DNA from: Exophiala sp. HKRS030 | Taxonomy: Eukaryota; Ascomycota; Eurotiomycetes; Chaetothyriales; Herpotrichiellaceae | Direction of reading: 5' to 3' | Assembly: GCA_023897205.1 (NCBI GenBank) | Contig: JAHWDD010000006.1 | Location: forward strand, 682,001 to 746,000 | Length of the DNA stretch: 64,000 bases | In this document: piece by piece, positions 1 to 11,577 of the stretch | Numbering within the stretch: position 1 is the stretch's first letter | Layout of the letters: each line of letters begins with the position of its first letter | Notes under the pieces: generated by a model | What the model was told of the DNA's origin: nothing | The model's database searches: none | What the model saw: the letters and a program-made list of their open reading frames with translations, nothing else | Made by a program: the position numbers and the translations under genes

Positions 1-539
1 GAAAGGTTGGGCGTTTGCCATATCTGAGAGCAAAAGGTTGCCAGAACAAAAGACTCCAGCTACGATGCGGCAAGTATATTAGTATTGCGAACCCTGGTAG
101 TATAGGTAGAGAAGAAGACAAACCCTAGAAACAAAAACATGTAACCTGTCCCCTGATTCAATGTCGTGATGGTGATACCTGTGGCTTTGGAAATTGGTAC
201 TAGAACCGAATATACCGTCGAAACGGCTACTCCAGTAAACCAAGTGTACCTACCACATGGTGCGGAGGATATAATTAGTCTGGGTATCTTCTCATCATCA
301 TCATCGAGTACGTATGCTCACAAATTCGCACAGATACTAGAGAGTATCTTTCTTCTCGGAGTCCAGTTCAAGGGATCATTCGGATCTTGGGACGGGGTGG
401 GATCAAGAACGATGTCCCCTCCTTCGGCATGTCGAGTGTGAAGAGTGTGATTCAAGTCGACGAGATGGACCGTTCCAGGAATCTTGTTGTTCAATGGTCC
501 ATCTGCTTCAACATCAATGACAGGAGGCGAAGCCATCAT
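1..539 (-). CDS. MFS transporter, N-terminal part (runs off window)
   Basis: Start of a major facilitator superfamily permease, a plasma-membrane or organellar transporter of small molecules; the substrate cannot be told. Three exons are visible on the minus strand: 322..539, 124..249 and 1..59, with introns at 250..321 (GTGAGC donor) and 60..123 (GTTTGT donor). Spliced, exon 1 carries the cytoplasmic leader with DPNDPLNW, a signature of fungal drug/H+ antiporter-1-like MFS proteins. Exon 2 reads through the first membrane helix to [13 protein letters not shown], and exon 3 continues with [17 protein letters not shown], the usual loop 2-3 region. The protein begins MM, so 539 or 536 could be the start. 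The rest lies beyond position 1, so it is partial at the 3' end. The head-to-head neighbour is the CAX-like gene. Confidence 0.85.
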
Positions 540-1286
540 CGAGGTCTATGAGGTATATTCGAGATGATAAGGATCTACCTAGCTAGGGAGTAGGTGATTA
601 CTGTCCTTGGATAGCAACGAGCTGGCGCAAGAAGGGGATTTATATGCACTCCGTATAGCTTGTGACTCTGCGCCATGTCTATCAAAGAGCCAGCTCTCTC
701 TACCAAGGTATTCCGATAAGACCAAAACATGTCGGGTCAGATTGACGCGCAATCTTCACACACACGAGATATAAGAAACCTCGGGGGTTTTCGAATACCA
801 TCGCTGACCTGGGTACCGATAAAGACAATACAGTGGAACAGCGGCCATGGGAACCCCATTTGTCCGGGGTAAATAACGACGTGGAGGAAGAAGATAGATT
901 GAAAGTACCGAGCCGAAATGCTTATCCAGTACCGAAGATCCATGAACCTCTGTTCACACGGTACCGGCGGTTGTAGGGGATCTGGACTCGATGTCGGCTC
1001 CGTGATAGGGGCTCGTCGTCATGCCGAAGATAAACAGCTCCCGAGAATCCAGTGACTAAGGTCTCGATAGTCACTGAACCCATGGCAAAAGCACCTTGTT
1101 CAGCCTCACCAGCCATCAACCAATTAACCAATTCATCAGTGCTTGGATCCGCTGATCTTTGACCAAGATTAGGGGAGTATTTGGTCACACACGTTCCTAG
1201 AATGTGCCTCCCACCAAAAAATGCAAGGGTCGAGCAGTTGTCGCCTAATTGTGCTTGACCACACCTTTCATGACCGGGGGGGTTAC
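540..1286. other. Divergent intergenic region between MFS and CAX-like genes
   Basis: About 750 bp between two divergently transcribed transporter genes, so it should hold both promoters. Minus-strand open frames at 737..943 and 922..1188 resemble no family I know, and the second lacks an ATG at its head. I see no convincing gene or RNA here. Confidence 0.5.
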
Positions 1287-3311
1287 ATGCACACAGCCAC
1301 CACCACCTTCCTCGCCGCCGTTGCGATGAGGCTGACTTTGGTTCTCAATGGCAATGACTTGCAACTGTTTCTCAGCTTTCTCTTCTTCCTTGTACCATCG
1401 TTCAAGACAATTTCTCACCACAAAAACAAGGCTCCCAACTACATCTCTGATATCACATCATGCGTAGGTCCTAACAAACCCGACAGCTATTTGACGCTGA
1501 TACTGATTTTGACCTAGACAAGTACCGACGTCAGGCTAAATTCGCGGCTTGGTACGATGAACCTGATGAATCGAGCTCGTCCATTGTGAATCCTTTTGCC
1601 AAGTGGAGGCCCGCTACGAGGGCGAATACCCTGGAGGCTTCGGGGGAGAATGCTTCACCCCTCAGGATCACACAGACAGACGATCCGAGACACTATCGAT
1701 CTTCCAGTGGACTGTCGCATCATGGCGACTGGTATGGGGAAGGGCCATCACATGCTGACACTACGCCCACTGCGTACCACTCTCGAGCCGAGCACGAAAT
1801 TCCAAGGACATCAAGTCCCGTAAACTACCATTCAGAGCCCGAAAAGGATCAGGATGCCAATCCAGAAAGTTCTGACCCTGCGCCTAGCCAAGAGACTGGC
1901 CTCAAGGAGCAAGATGGGCGCACACGACCCTCTTCCACCACCATCCAGCAATCTGGTCTGAAAAGGTTGTTCGCAAAAGGAGAGGACGCACAAGAGAGCG
2001 ACGACGACGAGGGCAAGAAGGACGCACAAAGATTTTCCACATGGTCACAAATCCGCGCGACAGTGTTCAATTCTTGGATCAATGTGCTCTTCGCTCTGGT
2101 ACCGGTCGGCTTTGCGCTTAATTATGCCAATGTGGATGCGGCGGCCGTATTTGCCATCAACTTTGTCGCGATTATCCCGTCGACGCGGATGATATCTTTC
2201 GCCGTGGAGGAGATCACCTTCCGGCTGGGGGAATTGCAAGGGGCATTGCTCAGCATAACATTCAGGTCGGTCATCGTCACATCCGCCTAAGCCATCAGGT
2301 CCTGAACGATCTCACCACAACGATGCTAACGAGAGCAATAGCAATGCCACGCAGTTGATCTCGTCAATCCTGCTCTTGAAGCACAAGCAAATGACCATCC
2401 CCAAGACGTCGCTCCTGGGAAGCATCATCTCGAACCTGCTCTTCATGACCGGCTTGTGCTTCTTCTTTGGTGGCATCAATCGCATCGAGCAGGCGTTCAA
2501 CGTCACCGTCGCGCAGACGGTCAGCATGATGCTCCTACTCGCCGTCATCAGTCTGGTCGTGCCCACGGCGTCACGGCTCATGGTCTCTGGCGTGACGGAC
2601 CACGACATTGTGGTCCAGTCCCGGGGGACGTCGGTGATCATACTCATCTCCTACGCCCTGTACCTCTTTTTCCAATTGAGAACACACAGGCGCATATTCG
2701 ACACGCCTTGCGAAAAGAATGCCAGAATCACCAAAAAGTTGACCCACGTGGTCGTGCCTGAAAGGTTTCGCAAGCGGAGCGGTGTTTCCGGCGGCCGACC
2801 GATCGAGGACATCTACGAGGACGAACAGGAGGAGGAGGAGGAGGAGGAGCAACCCTCATTGTCCTTCATCACCGCGTTCGTCACCCTGGTCGTCTCCACC
2901 GTCTTGGTCGCCTTCAACGCCGAGTTCGCCACGGGCAGCGTCCAGAAGATGGTCCACCAGGCCGGGATTTCACAGACGTTTGTCGGGTTCGTCATTTTCC
3001 CCCTCCTCTCCAACGACCCGGAGTCCATCTTCCTCGCCGTCAAGGACAAACTCTACCTCAGCATATCCCTCACCCTCGACAAGTGCATGCAGGTCGCGCT
3101 GCTCATCGTCCCCCTGCTGGTCATGGTAGCGTGGGCCATGGCCAACGAAGAGATGACGCTCGACTTTGACGGGTTCCCCGTCGCCGTCTCCTTTGCTTCG
3201 GTCATCGTCGTGGCCTACGTCGTCCAGGAGGGCAAGTCGAACTGGTTGACGGGCGCCCTGCTGATCAAGGTTTATGTGATTGTCGCACTGGCCACGTACT
3301 GTATCCATTGA
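1287..3311 (+). CDS. Divergent Ca2+/H+ exchanger (CAX/VCX1-type) family protein
   Basis: Member of the CAX branch of the Ca2+/cation antiporter superfamily, normally a vacuolar exchanger. Firm exons are 1487..2265 and 2342..3311; the intron at 2266..2341 has a GCTAAC branch site. No in-frame ATG precedes the conserved core in exon 1487..2265, so an upstream exon is needed. The best candidate is 1287..1391 (donor GTACCA, branch CCTAAC, acceptor CGACAG), which keeps phase 0 and gives 617 aa; this first exon is tentative. A polar N-terminal region precedes the membrane core. The two core halves are separated by an acidic loop of Asp/Glu at about 2810-2850. The C-terminal half contains PLLSNDPES and a QVALLIVPLLV helix. 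The canonical GNxxE repeat motifs are altered: the first reads SNATQ, losing the glutamate, and the second SNDPE. It may therefore not be a normal Ca2+/H+ antiporter. Confidence 0.8.
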
Positions 3312-3696
3312 TTTGACCTGTAGTGTTCCGTACGTAAGCAAGGCTTTTCAACCAATAAATCAATCGTATATACTCCGTCACTCAAGACGGGTCGACCCAT
3401 GTACAAAATTCTCTACACGTATACCGAGTACCGAGTATCAAACACTTCGACTCCTACAGTCCGTGAATTGGAAGCTATCTACAGTATGTAACGTGCCATG
3501 GTGCCCAAAAATTTTCATCATGCATGTTTCCTCGTCGTTTGGGAAGATATTCCCTGTTCCAATTCCAACCATGTAATTTCGTCGTACAGTGTGACAATTC
3601 GCTCACAGAGCGGTAATTGGTAATTAACACTACCTCCTTAGCGTACACCACCACCACATGTGATGATCTCAAAAGAAAGCAAAATGGTTTGTTTGT
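3312..3696. other. Convergent intergenic region
   Basis: Short spacer between the 3' ends of the CAX-like gene and the Sel1-repeat gene. It holds presumed 3' UTRs and AATAAA-like sequence near 3354. Nothing else seen. Confidence 0.5.
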
Positions 3697-5892
3697 CTAA
3701 GTGTTGTTTGACCTTTTTCGACCAAATATCCCACGAGATTTCGACTTGTTGCGTGGTTTGTCGGATGTGGATGACTTGGTGGTTGATCTCGATCGACCGT
3801 CTCTTTCGTCTTCGGTGTCGTTATATTTTTCCTTGTGAATCCTGGTTCGAATCATTAGCGGAGGCGTTGCGGGATACACCACAACAACACTCAAAACTCA
3901 CCAGCTGTTGCCAATCATGCTGACCCCCTTTGCTTCTGCCATGCGGTAAAACTTGGCAGCTTTCTTCAAGTCCTTTTTGCAACCGATACCTTCGGCGTAG
4001 CAAAACCCGGCTTCGGTCAGCGCATCCGTGTCACCCCAATTGCCCGCAATCTCGAAACAGCGCAGCGCCAAAGCCTTGTCTTGCTCGATGCCCCAACCGT
4101 TCAGGTGCGACACGCCGAGTTCGTAAATGCTGAGTGCGAACTGGGCTCGGTGTGTCTTCATGTCGTGGTAGTCGGTGCCCGGTTTTCGAGTGACTGGATT
4201 CTCGTCTTCAGCCACCTCAGACATGGCACAATCCACGGCTTTCCGAAGCCACTGTACACCCTCCTTCTGGTTCGCTCTAATGCCCCAACCGTGACGACAG
4301 GCCAGGGCGTAGAGCAGCATCCCGGTCGCATGACCTTTGTGGGCAGCGATTCTCAGGTGATACGTAGACTCTTTCAGGTCGCCATGCTCGTGAAGCTCAA
4401 TGGCCTTGGAGACGTGGTCTTCGGCTGAAAGGCCTTGGTAGTTGCTGACGGTACGAGCAGTAGAAGGTCGGATTGTGCTGTTGGATCTCGATGACTGGGA
4501 GGCTTCCGCCACCGGAGACAGAGGGGGTGGCGGTGGTGGCATAAACAGGTCCGTCATTGGCGGTTCGCCTATTGACGGTCTCGGGTTCGAGTTGGTCGAT
4601 TTTACAGACCCGGTGGGCGTGTATGACGCCGATTGTTGGTGGTACTTTTCCCTAGACGCGAGGCTTTGTTCTGAGTTGAATTCGAAAGAGAATCCTGACC
4701 TTTGTTCACTGGACTCTTCTCTGCTAGGTCTTGCAGATGCCATAGGAGATGGAACGGCAAGTTCACTGCTGTTCTTGCCCTCCAGCGGCGGGGTGCCAGG
4801 AAACATGGGCTCCTGCCACTCAAAATGTGGCATCGAGAGGCCTTGGAAGACACCAGATGCCCTATTGGACACCCTCCGGCCTCGCGGCAAGCTATACGTA
4901 GCATGTGTGTACGAAGAGGCCTCGCCAGCAAGATAGCCTGACATGGCTTTAGACCCGTCGAAAGAACTCGCGTTTCGTAGATGGCTCAATTGCATAGCCA
5001 TTGGTCCCTTTGTGGGGCTATTCTCAGCATGGAGATTGCTCAGACTCGCAGAGCTCATTGGGCGCGAGAAGTTCCTGGTAGAAAATTGAGTGGGTGAGCC
5101 CAGCGACCCAAGGGAATCAGTCCTGCCATGGGAGACGGCATAAGGGGATATCGGCGAGTGAGGTGCAGATAGTCCACTACTAGCGGAGAGCTGCCTCGAT
5201 TGTGAAAAGGTTGAACCAGCGTTGGAACTAGTATAATCATCGTCTGAAGCGTCGTGATACGGTCGTAATCTGTTTGATGGTGGTACGAGGCCTAGATCGG
5301 ACTGAGAGAGATTCGAAGGCTGGTATGGAAATCCTGCGTGCGTCTTCAGCACAGGGCTGTACGAGCCCGATGATGTCTCTCTGGTCTCAAGAGGAGGGGG
5401 AGACTCGACTCGAGGGGCCCCGAAATAGTCTTGTGCATTCGCCTTACTTCGTCGTTGCTCTGTTGGTGACACCATAGTGCTCATGCGAACATGCTGCGAC
5501 GATGGCCGATTTGAGGGGTTCGCTACCCGCGGGAAACTTCCTGCATGATCCTTATCCATGGTGGGCAGAGGAGGAACAGTATCTACCCCGTCGGACAGGG
5601 CACGAAATATAGGTGGCCGATTGTTTTGATGTTCGATCAGTGATTCTGTGACGACTTGTGGTGGTAGTCTGCTTAACCGTCTCTCTCCAGCCTTCCTCGT
5701 CTCTTCCAACTCTTTGGCTAGTCTCCGACTTCTGGCGGCGAACGCATCGAGGGGCGAGAGTGCAGGAGGGACATCCCCATCGAAATGCTGGATTCGTGGT
5801 GAGACGAGGCCATTCTTCGACAGTGCACTACTTGTGCGGGCGGGCTCTTGGGGGAGTTCAATGAAACTGGGTCGGTTCGATGTAGTCATCAT
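3697..5892 (-). CDS. Sel1-repeat protein, Nif1/Dsf2-like
   Basis: Large regulatory protein of the fungal Sel1-repeat family that includes S. pombe Nif1 (mitotic inhibitor interacting with Nim1) and yeast Dsf2/Skt5. Two exons, 3902..5892 and 3697..3841, with a 60-bp intron (GTGAGT donor) that splits the Trp codon of NSW; 711 aa. Residues 1-480 are disordered and rich in Ser, Pro and Arg, including a charged stretch around residue 60 (LAKELEETRKAGERR) and a poly-Pro run. From about 490 to 660 come several Sel1/TPR-like helical repeats with the typical GxGxxxxxxxAxxWxxxAA spacing. The tail is basic and ends in FGRKRSNNT. The start at 5892 has two consecutive Met codons. The Nif1 assignment rests on overall architecture and is less certain than the family. 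Confidence 0.8.
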
Positions 5893-6390
5893 GAATGTAC
5901 CACTGACCCAGCAAGACGATAATGGTTTGCGGTGTGCGAAGTCCGGTAGTATATTGATCTAGACTGTCCAAATTTACAGAGGCGAATGATCATGAAAAAA
6001 AGACGTTTGCCGGTTCGGTGAGACGATCAATATGGTTGGGAGGGGGGCCGGTGGCTGAGTAGATCGTCCAGCCGTCGGTCGCTGAAAATGATGGGCAATG
6101 AGTGACGATGGGTCAGGCTGAGGTCGCAGCTGATCCGTCCAACTTTTGAGGATAAAAAAGTAGACCCTGGTGACAGAGCCGCTGCTGGTTTGTGACTGGT
6201 AGGGAAGGGCAATGGTCATACGAAAGGGTATAGGAGAGGTTTTTCGGTTATTGAGCGATGTGAGCGAATGGTTTCGAGGAAAGGAGTCGTTGGTGAGAAG
6301 TAAGAATCGAGAGGCGATCGATACATTAAGGACGAAAGAATATGAGATCAGCACCAGCCCTGGGACGGGATGATCGGCAAAAGAATGTGC

Positions 6391-6411
6391 GTGTGTGTGT
6401 GTGTGTGTGTG
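6391..6411. repeat. GT dinucleotide microsatellite
   Basis: About ten GT units in a row, in the presumed leader of the Sel1-repeat gene (CA on its coding strand). Simple-sequence repeat with no other feature. Confidence 0.95.
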
Positions 6412-8207
6412 AATGTGAAAAGAAACAACGACGAGCAAAGAATATACAAAGTCCTCTCCGTACGGAGTATTATCGCAGGCAGGGAAATGGAAGCATTGAA
6501 CCAAGAGGCGAGACAGCGACCATGATGAATCGGTGCAGAACGCAAGTCCCCCCTGTACCATTTGCATGGGGCCCCTGTCCAGGCGACGGTAGGCATGCAG
6601 CCAGCCAGTCATTGACGCCCGTCAACGCCACAAAGCTGCACTCCAGCAAGCTAATCCACCCACCCACCTCGGGCTGCTCCAGGCTTTGGCTCTTTTGGCT
6701 GGATGCCGCCGAAAATCAGGGGGCTTTTTTTCTCAACCGCCACTACGAGAAGCACCCTCGACAGTCTGTGCGCACTATACCGAGTTCCCGCCTTCGACTG
6801 GACAACGGTCTACGCACGCCCAGCCGATTGAGATTGACTGCTGTCAGGGTCCTGTCTTGACGTCTTTTGGATCATTCCATCCTCGACACGATACCTGATG
6901 CATGTACAGCACGGAGTACATACAGTATGGTGCTTTTCATTATCATACAAGTACTGTAGCACATGGCAGTGTTCGAGTCCAAGCGCAAAGCTACTTGGGC
7001 CGCCGCCGCCGCCGTTGAACTTGGCCCTGATCCAGAACCCGAGAGTTCACAGCAAGCATCGCTAAGCAAAGTCGAGGCAAAAGTGTGGCGCTCGCGATCA
7101 TGGTGCAACCTACTGATCTCTCTGCTTCCCACATCTGTGTCTCACACTACCTACATGCGACACCAGAAAAATCCCCCGACCGTGTGATGTAGTGGAACAT
7201 GCAAGGACTTGCCTTGTTGACCTCAAACACACACTCAAACAAACCGGAGAAGCGGATTATGGTCTGTCATTGGCCATCTACCGGGGTATACCGAGTCCTA
7301 ACTTGGTATTCGATCCCAGTAAAAGGAGGATCCAGCAGTAGTCTCTTCACTGAAAAGTTGGACCCTTGAATTAAAGACACACAAAAAATAACCACAGGGA
7401 CACGCCCGATGACATGCAGCACTCGTTCACTGGTACATACGCCGGACAGGACCCTAGTTCCTAAAAGGGTGATATCAACACATGACGGTTCAAAAATTTC
7501 GGCATCGACAGTACGGAGCACGGAGTCCAGAATATGGAGCATGCTCGTGCTCAATACCTGGTCGACGAGGATAAGTACAACACTCCGTGGGTGAACGGAA
7601 ATGGTCCCTGCAGGTGACAGAATAGTTTTTCACACAAGACTGTAGTTCTCGTGGCTCTCGTGCCCCCTGTTCTCGAGTTCGCTTTGGTTCGTTGCGACAA
7701 AGCAATTATTGTGTTGTCATTCCATACTCAAAGCAGTAAGTACCTTTAGTTGGGCATTAGACAAGTTGTTTTGCGAAATTGCCCTCGCCAGGCAACGTAC
7801 ATTTTCGCTCCTTGACGTGGTACAAGTCTCTGTCGATACTCCATAAGAGGAATTAATAAGTCTCTTTTCACGAAGCAAAGCAAGATTTCACATCCTTTCT
7901 GTCACACCCTTGAAGAGGGGATCCAACTCATACCCTGTCTCCTATGATATGAAGTACAGTACCTCGACCTCGAAGAAGCAAATTTGCCAAGTTGTATATC
8001 ACGGAAATAGGTCGCGAATAGGTAAAGGCTGCTTTTGGGTCAAATGACCAATGCGGAGGATGAGATGCTGATCAAATTTCACAAAGGACGAGTGAAGAAG
8101 TTAGCCGGGAGTACCAGTAGGCATGCGGTCTTTCGCTGTAATCGAGTACGGAGTACGGAAATTTAATTACTTGAGCTTTTGCGATCATGCCCGCAATCTC
8201 AGTATTC

Positions 8208-8228
8208 GTACGGAGTACGGAGTACGGG
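8208..8228. repeat. Tandem GTACGGAGTAC motif cluster
   Basis: Three overlapping ACGGAGTAC units in direct tandem; another pair lies 60 bp upstream at 8144-8158. This short motif and its reverse complement recur throughout the window's noncoding DNA (see findings). Its function is unknown. Confidence 0.7.
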
Positions 8229-8549
8229 TAACGAGTCTTTCAAGCCTCAGCCAGCCAGCCTCCTCGATCGTCGATGCAAGGCTCTCATGCATGCTGATCA
8301 ACCGTTTCCTTTTCCCCGCAAAATCCTGCAGGTCCCAAGCCCGCAGCCCAGCACGCGCCCTGCCAAAAACATTCCTCAGTTATGACAACCCACACAAGTA
8401 AACACTTCACCACCTGCTCAGTACGTAGGTAGTAAGCACTCGGTCAGCAGCAGCAGCACCACCACCACCAGGTATCTGCCCTGCACCCATGGCCATTGTC
8501 GCCATACCCTTCGTACACGGTCGCACAACGGCATAGAACCATTTCGAAA

Positions 8550-9497
8550 ATGCGCAAACCTGACCTCACACTCCGAAGCCTCATCCCACCATCCATCTAT
8601 CCCTTCACGACATCATGGTTGCTCCCACCGCTCGCCCTCGCCCTCCTCCGCCTCTTGTTCTTCGCGTACTGCCTGGCCACGCAACTGACCAACTGGATAT
8701 ATGACGGGATCCATTCCGCCTCGTACCTCATCGGTCAGGAATTCAGTTACTTCACCGTCCTGACGTACTGGGGCATCCTCTTTTACAGCCTCGTCGCGGG
8801 CACACACACCCTCGTGTATGCTCTCAGAGGTCGATCGTGGCTCGAATCCTGGCCGCGCTCGACTCTCCAGGCATTACATTCTTTCTTCTACACCACCATC
8901 GTGACACTGCCATTCCTCGTGACCATCGTCTACTGGGCGGTGCTCTACGATGGACCATGGTTTCCCGTCACATTTGACGGTTGGTCAAACGTCAGTATCC
9001 GTACATGGTCTCCCCTTGTTGTGTTCTTCCCATCCTTGTCTCATTCATTTGACTCACTACCTCCCTTTTGGCATTGACATCAAGCTACGAGTGCCGACTG
9101 ACCATGTATTGGAATTCAGATCTCGAGGCATGCTCTCAACTCCCTTTTCGCTCTGTGCGAACTCGTCCTGCCCGCAACTCACACTCCGCCACTCCTTCAT
9201 CTCGTCGGACTGATCATACTTCTCCTCTTGTACCTCGCCCTCGCATACCTTACGCATGCCACCCAGCATTTCTATGTGTATAGCTTTCTTCACCCGTCAA
9301 AAGGTTCGGGCAAAGTGACGGGATATTGCTTCGGTATAGCTGCAGGTATAATCGTCATATTCTTCGCTGCATGGGCCGTGATATGGCTTCGGCAAAGGTA
9401 CACTGGCGATGCTAAGAGGAGCAAGAGAGATATAACTAGGCATACACCCGTAGATCAAGAGGTGGAAATGAGTGCGGATATAGAACGGGCCAAGTAG
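8550..9497 (+). CDS. FAR-17a/AIG1-like multipass membrane protein
   Basis: Integral membrane protein resembling the FAR-17a/AIG1 family (Pfam PF04750), whose animal members hydrolyse fatty-acid esters of hydroxy fatty acids; fungal members are poorly characterised. Exons 8550..8990 and 9120..9497 flank a 129-bp intron with GTCAGT donor and a GACTGAC branch site; 272 aa. About six hydrophobic segments are spread along the chain, with family-like stretches FTVLTYWGILFY, LPFLVTIVYWAVLY and the C-terminal THATQHFYVYSFL followed by KGSGKVTGYC. The tail is short, charged and cytosolic-like. I chose the ATG at 8550; upstream in-frame sequence lacks another ATG. It converges with the DNA glycosylase gene, leaving only 115 bp between stops. 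Confidence 0.8.
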
Positions 9498-9612
9498 TTG
9501 CAGAATTACAGTCACCTAAGCCAGGTGTCGCGCAGTAGCCATCAATATATTTAATATACAAATGTCATCAGATTCCCAAAGTACTGATACAACAGTCTAC
9601 TCCAGCAACATC

Positions 9613-10788
9613 TCACTTCTTCTGTCTCTTCTTTACTGGCGTCTTCTCCTCCTCGTCTTCTTCCATTTTGATCTCTTCTACTTCCTCCTCCTTCACATCC
9701 TCACCAGCCTCGCCTTTGACCTTTGCGTTTCTGAAAGCTTTCCTCAATTCACACTTGCCCAGGTTCTTTCCTCCAGCTTTACACTCATCACATTTCTTAC
9801 CATGCGTTACAAGCAAGATATGCAATCCGTACTTGTCTTCATCAGGAATCATCACATCCAAATGGGCATACGTCTCATCCCGACTGGCATTCTTGGGCCG
9901 CCAGCCAAGTAACCCCGTTATACGCCAGACATGAGTGTCAACGGCAAAGCTTTCTCTCTGCAGACAGAACAGCAACACACAACTGGCCGTCTTAGGACCC
10001 ACACCTTGAAATGACAACATCTCCCGCATGGCATCCTCACTCGACGCCTGATGTAGATGGTCCAGAGAGTATTCCCCGTACTTTTCATGTGCTTGTTTCA
10101 AAATGCTGATTATGACTTTGCTCTTGACCACACTCAGCCCACCGCATTTGATGGCTTCTTGCAACTTTGCTTGTCCGCCGGCGACAATGGCATCCCACTT
10201 GTCGGATCCGCCGTAGACCTTGTCCATGCTCAGTTTTGCTCGCGTGGAATTCTTGTCGCTCGTGTTCTGCGACAATATGGTCCGTACAAGTGCGTCCAAC
10301 ACAGATGGCGAATCACCACATCCCGCTCGTGTTGTCGAAGCAACCACTTCCTTTGGTCGGACTCGCGGGCCGTGTATCGACGCGAGGATGCGGTGTGCTA
10401 CTTTGCATTCCTCTGGTGTTGGATGTTGGAAGTCCGGAAATGGAGACTGACTTGCGAACTGCGCGTATGCTTTGAGCTTCTTCTCTTGTAGGTCTTTACC
10501 AGGACTCTTCTTCGACGGCGTTTGCTTGGGAGGAGGGTCAGTGTAAGAGGTATCGTCGGTCGGAGGAGGGCTGATCAATTTGGATTCATCTTCTATCTTG
10601 ACTTTCTTCCTGCTCTTGGTCTCGCTGGTTGGGATCGACATTCGCTTCCTCGAGATGCGCTGTGGAGATTCTTGCTCTTCTTTGATAGGTATTTCAAGGT
10701 CCTCCTCCTTGGGTTTAAGGGGCGATGCCACGCCATTTCGAGTGACTCTTCGCGCTGCGGTAGTCGCAGCACGCGTGGACCTAGACAT
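9613..10788 (-). CDS. HhH-GPD base-excision DNA glycosylase (endonuclease III-like)
   Basis: Nuclear DNA repair glycosylase/AP lyase of the HhH-GPD superfamily, single exon, 391 aa. The first ~115 residues are Lys/Ser-rich with nuclear-localisation-like clusters (SRKRM, KSRKKVK). The catalytic core spans about 125-350. It has SQNTSDKN near 173, the helix-hairpin-helix FQGVGPKTA with the expected catalytic Lys266, and VDTHVWRI with the catalytic Asp284. Only three cysteines (333, 336 and 346) lie where bacterial Nth carries the four-cysteine CX6CX2CX5C iron-sulfur loop, so the cluster may be absent or differently bound. The tail is acidic and ends in basic residues. The substrate is unknown; Nth-type oxidised pyrimidines are likely. 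It is not the canonical Ntg1/Nth1 by this loop. Confidence 0.85.
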   Translation of the reverse strand: MSRSTRAATTAARRVTRNGVASPLKPKEEDLEIPIKEEQESPQRISRKRMSIPTSETKSRKKVKIEDESKLISPPPTDDTSYTDPPPKQTPSKKSPGKDLQEKKLKAYAQFASQSPFPDFQHPTPEECKVAHRILASIHGPRVRPKEVVASTTRAGCGDSPSVLDALVRTILSQNTSDKNSTRAKLSMDKVYGGSDKWDAIVAGGQAKLQEAIKCGGLSVVKSKVIISILKQAHEKYGEYSLDHLHQASSEDAMREMLSFQGVGPKTASCVLLFCLQRESFAVDTHVWRITGLLGWRPKNASRDETYAHLDVMIPDEDKYGLHILLVTHGKKCDECKAGGKNLGKCELRKAFRNAKVKGEAGEDVKEEEVEEIKMEEDEEEKTPVKKRQKK

Positions 10789-11577
10789 GGGAATCGGAAA
10801 GGGTGGTCGACAGAAAGGTACGTTTTCGAACAGGAGGTGAACTTCGTGTTATGAACACTCGAGAAAGTACAAGATGGTGATGTCATCAACTATGGTTGAA
10901 GGGTTGAATGGGAGCAGCCACCGAATCTAGTAGATTAAATGACAGGAGAGCTCTCTTTCTAGTGGGATAAGTTCCGGCAAGTACATTACTTCAAAGGGTC
11001 AACTCATCATCTAGATACCCGTCCGCTTATGTCTGAGGATTCTATGTTATTTCTGCCTTTCGAGGTCTCCAGCGTACGAAGTTGATCCATGCTGACTTCG
11101 TATCTTTCTCGAGCCTTTGGGAGATCGGTACCTGCAGATCGGCCCCGGAGATCCAACGTGACGAATCAAGTCACGCACGGCCCGATTATCAAAATTCATG
11201 ACTCGAACGCGGTTCTTTTTGGACTTCCTCACATCTACAATTTGAAGATTGCTCCTTCAAACAACCATGCTGTCTCTGAATAACTGGTATCTGGCTTGAT
11301 CCATACCGGCCTTCCCGTTGACTCGCTGTTGTGCGTCTTGCGCAATGGGCAGTGAGCCAATCACGCCTTTTTCAACGATAGGCAGAGCGTCATTCACCAT
11401 GTCACCCAGGTGAGATACGTCGATTCTAACATGCATTCACAGCATTCATTCACTGTGGGAAAGCAAATCATATAAGAAAACAATGCCGCTCCTTTTAAAT
11501 CTCTTCTTCTACTTTCTCCGTCTCTTTATAGCAGCGCATGAATCCCCCGACAAGTACAGCCTCGTGAACAGACAATC
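10789..11577. other. Divergent intergenic region
   Basis: About 790 bp between the divergent glycosylase and F-box-like genes. It should hold both promoters. No gene or clear site seen. Confidence 0.5.

Larger units (their letters stand above)
5893..8549. other. Long intergenic region with leader and repeats
   Basis: About 2.6 kb without a supportable gene, between two divergently oriented genes. The part next to the Sel1 gene (about 5900-6450) is pyrimidine-rich on the coding strand, as in a long 5' UTR, and contains a GT microsatellite. The rest contains several copies of the ACGGAGTAC motif (6461, 6911, 7511, 8144 and 8208-8228). Open frames here are short and match no family. Just before 8550 there are CAG/CCA repeats in the leader of the FAR-17a-like gene. 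Confidence 0.5.

Noticed and set aside
737..1188. Overlapping minus-strand frames beside the MFS gene
   Set aside because: No family similarity; one lacks an ATG at its head; lies in a shared promoter region.
5974..6612. 212-codon minus-strand frame upstream of the Sel1 gene
   Set aside because: Low-complexity, CT- and CA-rich translation (HTHTHTHAH); better explained as leader DNA.
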